Source: Mycobacterium sp. 852002-50816_SCH5313054-b (GTDB taxonomy: Bacteria; Actinomycetota; Actinomycetes; Mycobacteriales; Mycobacteriaceae). Taken from it: DNA of 64,000 nt. Numbering within the stretch: position 1 is the stretch's first letter; every line of letters starts with the position of its first letter. Location: the NCBI RefSeq assembly GCF_001667185.1, contig NZ_LZIC01000097.1, positions 32,191-96,190 on the forward strand, in the 5' to 3' direction. This document shows positions 46,298-55,910 of this stretch, piece after piece. A program made the translations under genes and the position numbers. The notes beneath the pieces are model-generated. The model was not told where the DNA came from. It worked only from the letters and a program-made list of their open reading frames with translations, and did no database searches.

Positions 46298-49048
46298 CTA
46301 CCCGGCGTCAACTGCAACGACGCCGCGCCGAACGTCGTTGATGGCGCGCTTGGCGGTGGCCCGGAGCTCTGGATCCGGTGCGGCGTTGCGCACCTGGTCC
46401 AACAGATCTAGCACCTGGCGGCACCAACGCACGAAGTCCCCCGCCGACAACGGCGAGCCGGCGCCCTGGATGTCGGCGACGGCCAGCGCCGCGGTCAGAT
46501 CCCCCGTCCGGGCCCACCGGTAGATGACGTTGACGAAGCCGTCGTCGGGTTCGCGGCTCGGGGCGATCCGGTGCGCCTGCTCGTCGGCGCGCAGCGCGGT
46601 CGACAACCGCGACGTTTGCTGCAGCGCCTGGCGCAACCGCTGTGTGGGCACCTCGGCCGCAAGCGCGCCACCCGGGCCGTCACCGCCGCGGGTCTCGTAC
46701 AGCACCGCCGAGACCACCGCCGCCAGCTCGGCCGGTGTCAAACCCGACCACGCGCCGGTGCGCAGGCATTCGGCGACCAGCAGGTCGCTCTCGCTGTAGA
46801 TGCGGGCCAACAACCTGCCGTCGTCGGTGACGTGGGGATCGGTGGCCGGACCCCGGATGAAGCCGCGCTCGGTGAGCAGCCCGACGATCCGGTCGAACGT
46901 CCGGGCCAGCGAGTTGGTGGCGGCGCCCACCCTTTTGTCCAGTTGCGCGTTGTCGCGTTCGATGCGCAGGTAGCGTTCGGCCTCCCGCATCCGGGGCTCG
47001 AGCCCGGCACTGTTGTGGGCGGGATGCCCGCGCAGCTCCGCCCGCAGCGACGCCAGCTCCGGGTCGTGCAGCGCGCCGTCGACGTCCGCGCGAGCGCTGC
47101 GGCGCGTCGCCGGAACCTCCAGCCCGGCGGCGGCCGACAGCAGCGCCGACGCCAGATCCCGCCGCACCCGTGGCTGGCGGTATTCGACGCGCTTGGGCAA
47201 CGACATCGAGCCGACCGGCGCCGTCGCGCCCGAATAGTCCGCCGACGAAATCCGCCCCGCCCAACGGTTTTCGGTCAGCACGAGCGGGCGCGGGTCGTCG
47301 CCGTCGCGCGCCGACTCCAGCACCACCGCCAGCCCGCCGCGCCGGCCATGGGTGATCGTGATGATGTCGCCGCGCCGTAGCGCGACCAGCGCATCGGTGG
47401 CCGCCTGCCGCCGCTGCAGCCGCGACGCGCGGGACTGCGCGCGCTCGATCTCCGAAATCCGCGCGCGCAGCCGGGCGTATTCGAAGATCGGCGCGTCGGG
47501 CCCGCCGAGCTCGGCGGCGATCTCGTCGAGCATCTGTTGGCCGCGCTCGATGCCGCGGACCAGGCCGACGACGGAACGGTCGGTTTGGTATTGCGCGAAC
47601 GACTGCTCGAGCAGCTGGTGCGCCTGTTCGGGGCCCATGTGCTGCACAAGGTTGATGGTCATGTTGTACGACGGTGCGAACGAACTGCGCAGCGGGAAGG
47701 TGCGGGTGGAGGCCAGCCCGGCCACCGCGGAGGGTTCGGTGGTTTCCTCGCTGGGGTTCCAGAGCACCACCGCGTGGCCCTCGACGTCGATGCCGCGCCG
47801 GCCGGCGCGGCCGGTGAGCTGCGTGTACTCCCCCGGCGTCAGCGGCACGTGCTGCTCGCCGTTGAACTTGACCAGCCGTTCGAGCACCACCGTGCGCGCG
47901 GGCATGTTGATGCCCAGCGCCAGGGTTTCGGTGGCGAACACCGCCTTGACCAGGCCGGCGGTGAACAGCTCCTCGACCGTGTGCCGGAACGCCGGCAGCA
48001 TCCCGGCATGGTGGGCCGCCAGACCCCGCAGCAGCCCCTCCCGCCACTCGTAATAGCCGAGCACCGCCAGGTCGGCGTCGGCCAGATCACCGCAGCGGTG
48101 GTCGATCACCTCGGCGATCTGGGCGCGCTCCTCCTCGGTGGTCAGCCGCAGCGGCGAACGCAGGCACTGCTGCACTGCGGCGTCACAACCGGCCCTGGAG
48201 AACACGAACGTGATCGCCGGCAGGAGGCCCTGGGAGTCGAGGATCGCGATCACGTCCGGCCGCGCGGGCGGCCGGTAGAAGCGCGGCCGTCCCACCCCGG
48301 CGCGCCCCGCGCCCCTTCGGCGCGGCTGCCAGTCCGACATCCGGTCCGCCTCGCGGCGATGCGCGATGTGGCGCACCAGGTCGGGGTCGACGCGCGATTT
48401 GTCGGCCTCGTTGTCGTAGTCGAACAGGTCGAACAGGCGCTTGCCCACCAGGACGTGCTGCCACAGCGGAACGGGCCGGTGCTCGTCGACGACGACGGTG
48501 GTGTCGCCGCGGACGGTCTGGATCCAGCCGCCGAACTCCTCGGCGTTGCTCACCGTCGCCGAGAGGCTGACCACCCGCACCTCTTCGGGCAGGTGCAGGA
48601 TCACCTCCTCCCACACCGGTCCCCGCATCCGGTCGGCCAGGAAATGCACCTCGTCCATCACCACATACGAAAGCCCTTGCAGCGCGGGCGAATCCGCGTA
48701 GAGCATGTTGCGTAGCACCTCGGTGGTCATCACCACGACGGGCGCGTCGCCGTTCACTGACATGTCGCCGGTCAGCAGCCCGATCCGGTCGCGGCCGTAG
48801 CGCTCGGTCAGGTCGGTGTGCTTCTGGTTGCTCAGCGCCTTGAGCGGCGTGGTGTAAAAGCATTTGCCGCCGGAGGCCAGCGCCAGGTGCACCGCGAATT
48901 CGCCGACCACCGTTTTACCGGCGCCGGTCGGCGCGCACACCAGCACCCCGTGGCCCCGTTCCAGCGCCGCGCAGGCCCGCCGCTGAAAGTCGTCGAGCGT
49001 AAAGCGCAGTTCCGCGGTGAACCGAGGCAGCTCGGCCAGTTCGGTCAC
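46298..49048 (-). CDS. helY: Ski2-like DEVH helicase HelY
   Basis: A ~916-aa superfamily 2 helicase. It has the Q-motif-like FTLDDFQRRACAALERGHGVLVCAPTGAGKT (Walker A ~40-46), VVMDEVHFLAD (motif II DEVH), SLSATVSNAEEFGGW (III), VFSRAGCD and INMPARTVVLERLVKFNGEQHVPLTPGEYTQLTGRAGRRGID (V-VI). The C-terminal region is the Ski2/HelY-type arch and DSHCT domain. GTG at 49048 is taken by comparison with the M. tuberculosis protein of ~906 aa; a longer frame starts at 49114. It follows tatC on the same strand. Confidence 0.93.
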   Translation of the reverse strand: MTELAELPRFTAELRFTLDDFQRRACAALERGHGVLVCAPTGAGKTVVGEFAVHLALASGGKCFYTTPLKALSNQKHTDLTERYGRDRIGLLTGDMSVNGDAPVVVMTTEVLRNMLYADSPALQGLSYVVMDEVHFLADRMRGPVWEEVILHLPEEVRVVSLSATVSNAEEFGGWIQTVRGDTTVVVDEHRPVPLWQHVLVGKRLFDLFDYDNEADKSRVDPDLVRHIAHRREADRMSDWQPRRRGAGRAGVGRPRFYRPPARPDVIAILDSQGLLPAITFVFSRAGCDAAVQQCLRSPLRLTTEEERAQIAEVIDHRCGDLADADLAVLGYYEWREGLLRGLAAHHAGMLPAFRHTVEELFTAGLVKAVFATETLALGINMPARTVVLERLVKFNGEQHVPLTPGEYTQLTGRAGRRGIDVEGHAVVLWNPSEETTEPSAVAGLASTRTFPLRSSFAPSYNMTINLVQHMGPEQAHQLLEQSFAQYQTDRSVVGLVRGIERGQQMLDEIAAELGGPDAPIFEYARLRARISEIERAQSRASRLQRRQAATDALVALRRGDIITITHGRRGGLAVVLESARDGDDPRPLVLTENRWAGRISSADYSGATAPVGSMSLPKRVEYRQPRVRRDLASALLSAAAGLEVPATRRSARADVDGALHDPELASLRAELRGHPAHNSAGLEPRMREAERYLRIERDNAQLDKRVGAATNSLARTFDRIVGLLTERGFIRGPATDPHVTDDGRLLARIYSESDLLVAECLRTGAWSGLTPAELAAVVSAVLYETRGGDGPGGALAAEVPTQRLRQALQQTSRLSTALRADEQAHRIAPSREPDDGFVNVIYRWARTGDLTAALAVADIQGAGSPLSAGDFVRWCRQVLDLLDQVRNAAPDPELRATAKRAINDVRRGVVAVDAG

Positions 49049-49135
49049 GCCGTCGCCAGATCCCGCGAGGGCGCGCAGATGTACAGGAAATACGGCGTGT
49101 CGGCGTGCAAACACGCGCGCTCGCGGAGAGGAGGT

Positions 49136-50092
49136 CTAGGTGACGTCGTCATGTTGACCGGCGGTGAAGGAGGGCGCCGGCACCGGCTCGGGCGGCTCGA
49201 TGACCGAGGCTTCGTCGTCGGGAATCGTGACCTGGGCCTCGCGCTTGGCCTTGCGCCTGTCGTGCAACCGCGAGATCTGGATGGCGAACTCGAGGAGCAC
49301 CGACAGCGCCACCCCGAGCGCCGTCATCGAGAACGGGTCGGATCCGGGTGTGAAGATGGCCGCGAAGGCGAACATGCCGAAGATCAGCCCGCGCCGCCAC
49401 GCCTTGAGCTTCTGGTAGGTCAGCATGCCCGTCTGGTTGAGCATGACGATCAGCAGCGGGAACTCGAAGCTGACCCCGAACACCACCAACAGGTTGATCA
49501 GGAAGCCGAAATAGCGGTCCCCGGACAGGGCGGTCACCTGCACGTCGCTGCCGACGGTCAGCAAGAAGCCCAGCGCCTTGGCCAGCACGAAGTAGGCCAG
49601 CACCGCGCCGACGACGAACAACACCGCCGCGGGCACCACGAACGCGATCGCAAAGCGGCGCTCCTTTTGGTAGAGCCCCGGCGTGATGAACGCCCACAAC
49701 TGGTAGAACCACACCGGGCAGGCCAGCACGATCCCGGCCGTCATACCGACCTTGAGCCGCAGCATGAACTGGTCGAACGGCGCCGTGGCCAGCAGCCGGC
49801 ACTGCCCGCCTGCGCTGATATCCGCCCGCGCCGACTGCGGCAGCGAACAGTACGGGTGGCGCAGCCACTCGCCGAGGCTTTCCAGCCCGAAGATCGGGTG
49901 CGAGTACCAGACGAAGCCGAAAATCGTCGTCAACAGGATCGCGGCCAGCGAGATCAGCAAGCGGGTGCGCAGCTCGGTCAGGTGATCGACCAGCGACATC
50001 GTCGCGTCGGGATTGCTGCGGCTGCGCCGATTGCGAGGATTGAGCCGTTTCAGCAAGCCGGCGGTGCGCGCTGAAACCTTGAAACCTTTCAC
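49136..50092 (-). CDS. tatC: Twin-arginine translocase subunit TatC
   Basis: A 318-aa polytopic membrane protein with six helices that forms the signal-peptide receptor of the Tat pathway. After a ~30-residue basic extension (RLNPRNRRSRSNP) comes the TatC signature MSLVDHLTELRTRLLISLAAILL, then SFEFPLLIVMLNQTGMLTYQKLKAWRRGLIFGMFAFAAIFTPGSDPFSMTALG. The C-terminal tail of ~50 residues is charged and specific to mycobacteria. It lies 46 bases behind tatA. Confidence 0.95.
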   Translation of the reverse strand: MKGFKVSARTAGLLKRLNPRNRRSRSNPDATMSLVDHLTELRTRLLISLAAILLTTIFGFVWYSHPIFGLESLGEWLRHPYCSLPQSARADISAGGQCRLLATAPFDQFMLRLKVGMTAGIVLACPVWFYQLWAFITPGLYQKERRFAIAFVVPAAVLFVVGAVLAYFVLAKALGFLLTVGSDVQVTALSGDRYFGFLINLLVVFGVSFEFPLLIVMLNQTGMLTYQKLKAWRRGLIFGMFAFAAIFTPGSDPFSMTALGVALSVLLEFAIQISRLHDRRKAKREAQVTIPDDEASVIEPPEPVPAPSFTAGQHDDVT

Positions 50093-50138
50093 GGTGTTAG
50101 CGGTCGGTCAGTGGCGCTCGGGCACCCCGGCGACGCGG

Positions 50139-50393
50139 CTACGCCGGGCGCGCTTCGGTGTGGCCCTGCTCGGTGGCCGCCGGCGGGTCGACCCGCTGCG
50201 ACTGCACGGGCGCAGCGGTCTCGATCGAGGGAGCTTCAGGCTTGCCTTCGGTCTGCATTTCGCGCATCTCGGACTTGAAGATGCGCATCGACTTGCCCAA
50301 CGAGCGCGCCGCATCGGGGAGCTTCTTGGCACCGAACAGCAGGATCACTACGACAGCGAGGATCGCCCAGTGCCACGGACTAAGACTGCCCAC
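50139..50393 (-). CDS. tatA: Twin-arginine translocase subunit TatA
   Basis: An 84-aa pore-forming Tat subunit: one N-terminal membrane helix (WHWAILAVVVILLFGAKKLPDAARSLG) with the FG hinge, an amphipathic helix (KSMRIFKSEMREMQ) and a Pro/Glu tail. It forms an operon with tatC and probably the upstream pafB-pafC. Confidence 0.95.
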   Translation of the reverse strand: MGSLSPWHWAILAVVVILLFGAKKLPDAARSLGKSMRIFKSEMREMQTEGKPEAPSIETAAPVQSQRVDPPAATEQGHTEARPA

Positions 50394-50443
50394 TTTGATT
50401 ACCTCCAGACGTCCACCCGATGCTACCGCAGCGGCGGCCTCAG

Positions 50444-51418
50444 CTACCGGGGCCGCGCCGCGACCTGGTAGGACTCCAGGGCCGCGGCGGCGGCATCCCG
50501 TACCCGTCGGCCCAGCGACTCGGGTTCAAGCACCCGCACGGCCGACCCGAAGCCCAGCACCAGGCGCGTCATCCAGTCCTCGGAGGCGTACGTCATCACG
50601 GCCTCACACGATCCGTCGGCCAGCTCGAGCACCTCCCGCATCGGGTAGTACTCGAACATCCACGAGGCCGCCGGCGCCACCGCCAGCCGGGCCGACGGCA
50701 GTGCCGGATCGCCGTCGAACAGCGACGTGTCCGGCGGCGCGTGCCGCGCCGGTTCGGGCGCGGCGGCCGGTTCGCCCAACTCGGTGGCGTCGACGATCCG
50801 GTCGAAGCGGAACAGCCGAACCCCTTCGGCCTCGCGCGACCAGGCCTCCAGGTAGCTGTGGCCGCCGATCAGCAGGACGCGAATCGGGTCGACGATCCTG
50901 CTGGTCAGGGTGTCATGCGAGGCGGAGTAGTAGTCGATGGCCAGCGCGTGCTTGTACTGCACCGCGGTGCGCACCGCGCTCGCGGCGCGGCTTTCGACGG
51001 GCGCGGGCTCGTCGACCGCCGCCGCAGCCGAGGTGTCCTGCCCGACGGCGCCGGCGGCGGCCTCGATCTTCGCGATCGCGCTGCGCGCCGCTTCCGGATC
51101 GACCACCCCCGGAATGTCGGCCAGCGCCCGCAGCGCCACCAGCAGCCCGGTCGCCTCCGGCGAGGTGAGCTTGAGCGGCCGGTCGATGCCCGCCGAGAAG
51201 GTCACCTCGATGGTGTCGCCGGAGAACTCGAAATCGATGAGGTCACCCGGGTAGTAGCCGGGCAGACCGCACATCCACAGCTGGTTGAGGTCCTCCTCCA
51301 GCTGCTTGGCGGACACCCCCAGGTCGGCGGCGGCCTTGGCCCGGGTGACCTTCGGATTGGCCTGGAAGTACGGCACCATGTTGAGCAGCCGGATCAACCG
51401 GGTCGACACGGGTGTCAT
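50444..51418 (-). CDS. pafC: WYL-domain transcriptional regulator PafC
   Basis: A 324-aa protein with an N-terminal winged helix (STRLIRLLNMVPYFQANPKVTRAKAAADLGVSAKQLEEDL), a middle WYL domain (ALAIDYYSASHDTLTSRIVDPIRVLLIGGHSYLEAWSREAEGVRLFRFDRI) and a WCX C-terminus. With PafB it forms a heterodimer that activates the RecA-independent DNA-damage regulon. The ATG shares one base with the pafB stop. Confidence 0.93.
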   Translation of the reverse strand: MTPVSTRLIRLLNMVPYFQANPKVTRAKAAADLGVSAKQLEEDLNQLWMCGLPGYYPGDLIDFEFSGDTIEVTFSAGIDRPLKLTSPEATGLLVALRALADIPGVVDPEAARSAIAKIEAAAGAVGQDTSAAAAVDEPAPVESRAASAVRTAVQYKHALAIDYYSASHDTLTSRIVDPIRVLLIGGHSYLEAWSREAEGVRLFRFDRIVDATELGEPAAAPEPARHAPPDTSLFDGDPALPSARLAVAPAASWMFEYYPMREVLELADGSCEAVMTYASEDWMTRLVLGFGSAVRVLEPESLGRRVRDAAAAALESYQVAARPR

Positions 51419-52407
51419 CAGCGGCCCACTTCCACGTGCGACCGCAGCCGTGCCACGACGTCGTCGCGCAGGGATTGCGGCTCGAGCGCGACGGCGTCGG
51501 GCCCGTAGCCGGCGACATCGCGCGCCAGCTGGTCGGCGGATGCGATGTCGAGTTCGATCACCTCGCCGCTGCGGCCGGCCAGCTCCCGCGCGCCGATCGA
51601 CCTTCCGGCGCGCCGCAGCGCGGTGGCCCGACCGTCGGCGACCCAGACCCGGGCCTGTCCCCCACCCGGCCACTCGGTGACCGTCTGGGCCACGATCTTG
51701 CGCAGGTCAACGCCCTCGGGCACGGTCACCGCGCCGGGCGGGCCGATCGGCGTGACATCCGCGCCGATCCGGGACAGCCGGAAGGTGCGGGTGGCGTCGC
51801 GGTCGCGGTCGTGGCCGACCAGATACCAGCGGCCCTTCTCGGTGACGACACCCCACGGCTCGACGGTGCGGGTGGTGTAGGGCTCGGCCCGCGACGGCCG
51901 GTGCGGGAACTGCACCGCCTGGCGGGAATCGATGGCGGACAACAGGATCCCGAGGACGTCCTCCGACCCGCGCAGGCCCGGGACCCCGGCCGGGGACGCG
52001 ATGGCGACCGGCGCGTCCGGATCGACGTCCACCCCGGCGGCGCGCAGCTTGAGCAACGCGCCCTGGGTGGCGGTGATCAGTTCGGGTGACTCCCACAGCT
52101 GCGTGGCGACGGCCACCGCGGCCGCCTCGTCCGGCGTCAGCCCCACCGGCGGCAGCGCGTAGGCGTCGCGGTTGATCCGGTAGCCCTCGGTGGGGTCCGT
52201 GACCGATACGCGACCGACCTCCAGGGGGATGCCGAGGTCGCGCAATTCGTTCTTGTCGCGCTCGAACATCCGCGAGAACGCCTCGGCGCTGGGGCTGTCG
52301 GAGTAGCCGGCGACGCTGGACCTGATCTTTTCGGCGGTGATGTAGCCGCGGGTGGACAGCAGAGCGATGACGAGGTTGACCAACCGCTCGACTTTCGAGG
52401 TCGCCAT
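51418..52407 (-). CDS. pafB: WYL-domain transcriptional regulator PafB
   Basis: A 329-aa partner of PafC with the same architecture: winged helix (ERLVNLVIALLSTRGYITAEKIRSSVAGY...SAEAFSRMFERDKNELRDLGIPLE), WYL domain (VEPWGVVTEKGRWYLVGHDRDRDATRTFRLSRI) and WCX end. Despite the name (proteasome accessory factor), its role is DNA-damage transcription. It lies 50 bases from the pafA stop, in the operon pafA-pafB-pafC. Confidence 0.93.
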   Translation of the reverse strand: MATSKVERLVNLVIALLSTRGYITAEKIRSSVAGYSDSPSAEAFSRMFERDKNELRDLGIPLEVGRVSVTDPTEGYRINRDAYALPPVGLTPDEAAAVAVATQLWESPELITATQGALLKLRAAGVDVDPDAPVAIASPAGVPGLRGSEDVLGILLSAIDSRQAVQFPHRPSRAEPYTTRTVEPWGVVTEKGRWYLVGHDRDRDATRTFRLSRIGADVTPIGPPGAVTVPEGVDLRKIVAQTVTEWPGGGQARVWVADGRATALRRAGRSIGARELAGRSGEVIELDIASADQLARDVAGYGPDAVALEPQSLRDDVVARLRSHVEVGR

Positions 52408-52457
52408 TTGCACCAGGTTATTCGATGGGGTTCGCGCGCTTGCGCCACGCGGCGCGC

Positions 52458-53816
52458 CTACATGCTTGCGATCAGCCGCTTGACCCGCTCGTCGACCGCC
52501 CGGAACGGGTCCTTGCACAGCACGGTGCGCTGCGCCTGGTCGTTGAGCTTGAGGTGCACCCAGTCGACGGTGAAGTCGCGGCCCGCGGCCTGCGCGGCGC
52601 TGATGAACTCCCCGCGTAGCCGGGCGCGGGTGGTCTGCGGCGGGTGGTCGACGGCCTCGGCGATTTCCTCATCAGTGGTCACCCGCGTGGCCAGGCCCTT
52701 GCGCTGCAGCAGGTCGAAGACGCCACGGCCGCGCTTGATGTCGTGGTAGGCCAGGTCCAGCTGGGCGATCTTCGGGTCGGACAACTCCATGCTGTAGCGG
52801 TCCTGGTAGCGCTGGAACAGCTTGCGCTTGATCACCCAGTCGATCTCGGTGTCCACCTTGGCGAAATCCTGGCTCTCGACGGCGTCCAGCTGGCGACCCC
52901 ACAAGTCCACGACCTGCTCGATCTGCGCGTTGGGCTCCCGGGTCTGCAGGTGCTCGACGGCGCGGCTGTAGTACTCGCGCTGGATGTCCAGGGCGCTGGC
53001 CTGCCGCCCGCCCGCCAGCCGGACCGGGCGGCGGCCCGTGACGTCGTGGCTGACTTCGCGGATGGCGCGGATCGGGTTGTCCAGCGAGAAGTCGCGGAAC
53101 GGGACGCCGGCCTCGATCATCTCCAGGACCAGCGCGGCGGTGCCGACCTTGAGCATGGTGGTCGTCTCGCACATGTTGGAGTCGCCGACGATGACGTGCA
53201 GCCGACGGTATTTCTCGGCGTCGGCGTGCGGCTCGTCGCGGGTGTTGATGATCGGGCGGCTGCGGGTGGTGGCCGAGGAGACCCCCTCCCAGATGTGCTC
53301 GGCGCGTTGGGAAAGGCAGAAGGTCGCGGCCTTGGGGGTCTGCAGCACCTTGCCCGCCCCGCAGATCAGCTGGCGGGTGACCAGGAACGGCAGCAGCACA
53401 TCGGAGATCCGGGAGAACTCGCCGGCCCGCACGATCAGGTAGTTCTCGTGGCAGCCGTAGGAGTTGCCCGCCGAGTCGGTGTTGTTCTTGAACAGGTAGA
53501 TGTCGCCGCCGATGCCCTCGTCCGCGAGCCGCTGCTCGGCGTCGACAAGCAGGTCCTCGAGCACCCATTCGCCGGCCCGGTCGTGGGTGACGAGCTGGAC
53601 CAGGCTGTCGCATTCGGCGGTCGCGTACTCGGGATGGCTGCCCACGTCGAGGTAGAGGCGGGCGCCGTTGCGCAAGAAAACGTTGGAGCTGCGGCCCCAC
53701 GACACCACCCGGCGGAACAGGTATCGCGCGACCTCGTCCGGAGACAGGCGGCGGTGGCCGTGGAACGTGCAGGTGACACCGAACTCGGTCTCGATGCCCA
53801 TGATTCGTCGCTGCAC
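52458..53816 (-). CDS. pafA: Pup ligase PafA
   Basis: A 452-aa glutamine-synthetase-like enzyme that joins the C-terminal Glu of Pup to substrate lysines. The start MQRRIMGIETEFGVTCTFHGHRRLSPDEVARYLFRRV contains the first metal-binding Glu; GARLYLDVGSHPEYATAECDS and NMCETTTMLKVGTAALVLEMIEAG are family blocks. It differs from Dop in lacking the Dop loop insertion. The Pup-dependent proteasome genes are nearby, 156 bases upstream of the start. Confidence 0.95.
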   Translation of the reverse strand: MQRRIMGIETEFGVTCTFHGHRRLSPDEVARYLFRRVVSWGRSSNVFLRNGARLYLDVGSHPEYATAECDSLVQLVTHDRAGEWVLEDLLVDAEQRLADEGIGGDIYLFKNNTDSAGNSYGCHENYLIVRAGEFSRISDVLLPFLVTRQLICGAGKVLQTPKAATFCLSQRAEHIWEGVSSATTRSRPIINTRDEPHADAEKYRRLHVIVGDSNMCETTTMLKVGTAALVLEMIEAGVPFRDFSLDNPIRAIREVSHDVTGRRPVRLAGGRQASALDIQREYYSRAVEHLQTREPNAQIEQVVDLWGRQLDAVESQDFAKVDTEIDWVIKRKLFQRYQDRYSMELSDPKIAQLDLAYHDIKRGRGVFDLLQRKGLATRVTTDEEIAEAVDHPPQTTRARLRGEFISAAQAAGRDFTVDWVHLKLNDQAQRTVLCKDPFRAVDERVKRLIASM

Positions 53817-53973
53817 GTAATCGAGGGTACTGGTTGTGTGACCGCGAAGGTGAGCAAGCCGCGCCCACGGATGTTATTGGCCCGATCCGATCCCGCCGGC
53901 GCGGTCGACGGCGGAACCCACCGGTCCCACAGGCACCAGCAGCCCCAGCTCGCCGGCGACCGGCAGGGCCGAT

Positions 53974-54747
53974 CTAGTCGCCGGACTTCTCGCCCGAATC
54001 GGGGGCCTTGCGCTTCGCTTTCGAACCCTTGGAATCCAGCTCGGCGAGCATGCTTTCCAGGGCGGGACGGGTGATCCGCCGAAACGCCCGTCGCGGCCGG
54101 TTGGCATCCAGGATGGCAACCTCCAGGCTGCTCACGTCGATGGACGGCTGGTCGCCGTTGGACGCCTCCGCGCTGCCCTTGCGCAGCGCCGCCACGGCGA
54201 TGCCCAAAGCCTGACGAAGGTCGGCGTTTTCGGCGTACGACTCCTTGAGCGCGGTGGCGATCGGCTCGGTGGTGCCGCCCATCACCACGAAGTGCGGCTC
54301 ATCGGCAATCGACCCGTCGTACAGAATCCGGTACAGCTCAGGCGGTTTCGTCTCGCCGAAGTGGGCGACCTCGGCAACGCACAACTCGACCTCGTAGGGC
54401 TTGGCCTGCTCGGTAAAGATGGAGCCCAGGGTCTGGGCGTAGACGTTGGCCAGCTGCCTGCCGGTGACGTCGCGGCGGTCGTAGGCGTAGCCGCGGGTGT
54501 CGGCGAATTGGATTCCGCCCCTGCGCAAATTGTCGAACTCGTTGAACTTGCCAGCGGCCGCGAAACCCACGCGATCGTAGATCTCGCTGATCTTCTGCAA
54601 CGACCGCGACGGGTTCTCCGCGACGAACAACACGCCATCGGCGTAGGCCAGCGCCACCACGCTGCGGCCCCGCGCGATGCCCTTGCGCGCGAGCTCGCTC
54701 CGCTCGCGCATCGCCTGTTCGGGCGAGATGAAATAAGGGAAGCTCAC
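53974..54747 (-). CDS. prcA: Proteasome alpha subunit PrcA
   Basis: A 257-aa alpha subunit forming the outer heptameric rings of the 20S proteasome: SFPYFISPEQAMRERSELARKGIARGRSVVALAYADGVLFVAENPS (with the gating N-terminal tail), then AAALRKGSAEA... in a charged C-terminus (KGSKAKRKAPDSGEKSGD). It starts with GTG and overlaps the prcB end by 4 bases. Confidence 0.95.
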   Translation of the reverse strand: MSFPYFISPEQAMRERSELARKGIARGRSVVALAYADGVLFVAENPSRSLQKISEIYDRVGFAAAGKFNEFDNLRRGGIQFADTRGYAYDRRDVTGRQLANVYAQTLGSIFTEQAKPYEVELCVAEVAHFGETKPPELYRILYDGSIADEPHFVVMGGTTEPIATALKESYAENADLRQALGIAVAALRKGSAEASNGDQPSIDVSSLEVAILDANRPRRAFRRITRPALESMLAELDSKGSKAKRKAPDSGEKSGD

Positions 54748-55628
54748 TTATCCCCCCGCGGCTCGGCGTCCGGGCCGAAAGTATCTGCGCGCGAACGGCT
54801 TTCGATGACTTCGCGGGCCAGTTCGGCGATGCGGCTCTCCGGCACGTCGGCCGCACCCTCGGCGCCGATGGTGACCGCCGTCGGATAGATGCCGCGAACG
54901 AGATCCGGCCCGCCGGTGGCGGAGTCGTCGTCGGCGGCGTCGTAGAGCGACTCCACGGCCACGCGCACCGCCGAATTGACGTCGGAGACTTGGGAGTACA
55001 ACTTCTTGATCGACGACTTGGCGAAGATAGAGCCAGACCCGACGGCCTGGTAGCCCTCTTCCTCGATGTTCCAGCCGCCGGCGGCGTCGAATGAGACGAT
55101 GCGGCCCGCGCTTTCGGGGTCCGGCGCGTGGATGTCGTAGCCCGCAAGCAGCGGCAGGGCCACCAGCCCCTGCATCGCCGCGGCCAGGTTGCCGCGCACC
55201 ATGATCGCCAGCCGGTTGACCTTGCCGGCGAAGGTGAGCGGCACGCCCTCGAGCTTCTCGTAGTGCTCGAGTTCCACCGCGTACAGCCGGGCGAACTCGA
55301 CGGCGATCGCGGCGGTGCCGGCGATGCCGGTCGCGGTGTAGTCGTCGGTGATGTACACCTTCTTGACATCGCGCCCGGCGATCATGTTGCCCTGCGTGGA
55401 GCGCCGGTCGCCCGCGATGACCACGCCGCCGGGGTATTTCAACGCGACGATGGTCGTCCCATGCGGCAGCTGGGCACCCGCGCCGCCCCCGGAGCCGCCG
55501 CTGAGGCTTGCCGGCAGCAGCTCGGGCGCCTGACGGCGGAGGAAATCAGCAAACGAGGACAGGTCTATAGCCGGGTTCCCGGGAAGGGCGGAGTTGGTGG
55601 ACAGGCGATTCGAGAAAGGCCAGGTCAC
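54744..55628 (-). CDS. prcB: Proteasome beta subunit PrcB
   Basis: A 294-aa precursor of the catalytic beta subunit. The propeptide of 57 residues ends in QLPHG, and Thr58 (GTTIVALKYPGGVVIAGDRRST) becomes the N-terminal nucleophile after self-cleavage. AGDRRSTQGNMIAGRDVKKVYITDDYTATGIAGTAA and FDAAGGWNIEEEGYQAVGSGS are highly conserved. Start overlaps pup by 4 bases. Confidence 0.96.
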   Translation of the reverse strand: MTWPFSNRLSTNSALPGNPAIDLSSFADFLRRQAPELLPASLSGGSGGGAGAQLPHGTTIVALKYPGGVVIAGDRRSTQGNMIAGRDVKKVYITDDYTATGIAGTAAIAVEFARLYAVELEHYEKLEGVPLTFAGKVNRLAIMVRGNLAAAMQGLVALPLLAGYDIHAPDPESAGRIVSFDAAGGWNIEEEGYQAVGSGSIFAKSSIKKLYSQVSDVNSAVRVAVESLYDAADDDSATGGPDLVRGIYPTAVTIGAEGAADVPESRIAELAREVIESRSRADTFGPDAEPRGDK

Positions 55629-55819
55629 TGTCCGCCCTTTTGGACATACGCGCGGACAAAATCCTCGGCGTTTTCCTCAAGGACGTCGTCAATCTCGTCG
55701 AGCAGGTCGTCGGTGTCTTCGGCCAACTTTTCGCGACGCTCCTGGCCAGCGGCCGTGGCGTCGCCGAAGTCATCGTCATCGCCTCCGCCACCACCACGCT
55801 TGGTCTGCTCCTGAGCCAT
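55625..55819 (-). CDS. pup: Prokaryotic ubiquitin-like protein Pup
   Basis: A 64-aa intrinsically disordered tag: MAQEQTKRGGGGGDDDDFGDATAAGQERREKLAEDTD..., with a C-terminal coiled part (DDLLDEIDDVLEENAEDFVRAYVQ) that binds the Mpa coiled coil. It ends in GGQ, so Dop must deamidate the final Gln to Glu before ligation. It is the first gene of the pup-prcB-prcA operon. Confidence 0.98.
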   Translation of the reverse strand: MAQEQTKRGGGGGDDDDFGDATAAGQERREKLAEDTDDLLDEIDDVLEENAEDFVRAYVQKGGQ

Positions 55820-55910
55820 CGCCGCCTCCTGCTTAGTTATCGGCCGCTCACACGCCCGCTGGTCTTCTCTACATTACCGGTCAACGCCGACGTTTCCCGT
55901 CTAACGTCCG

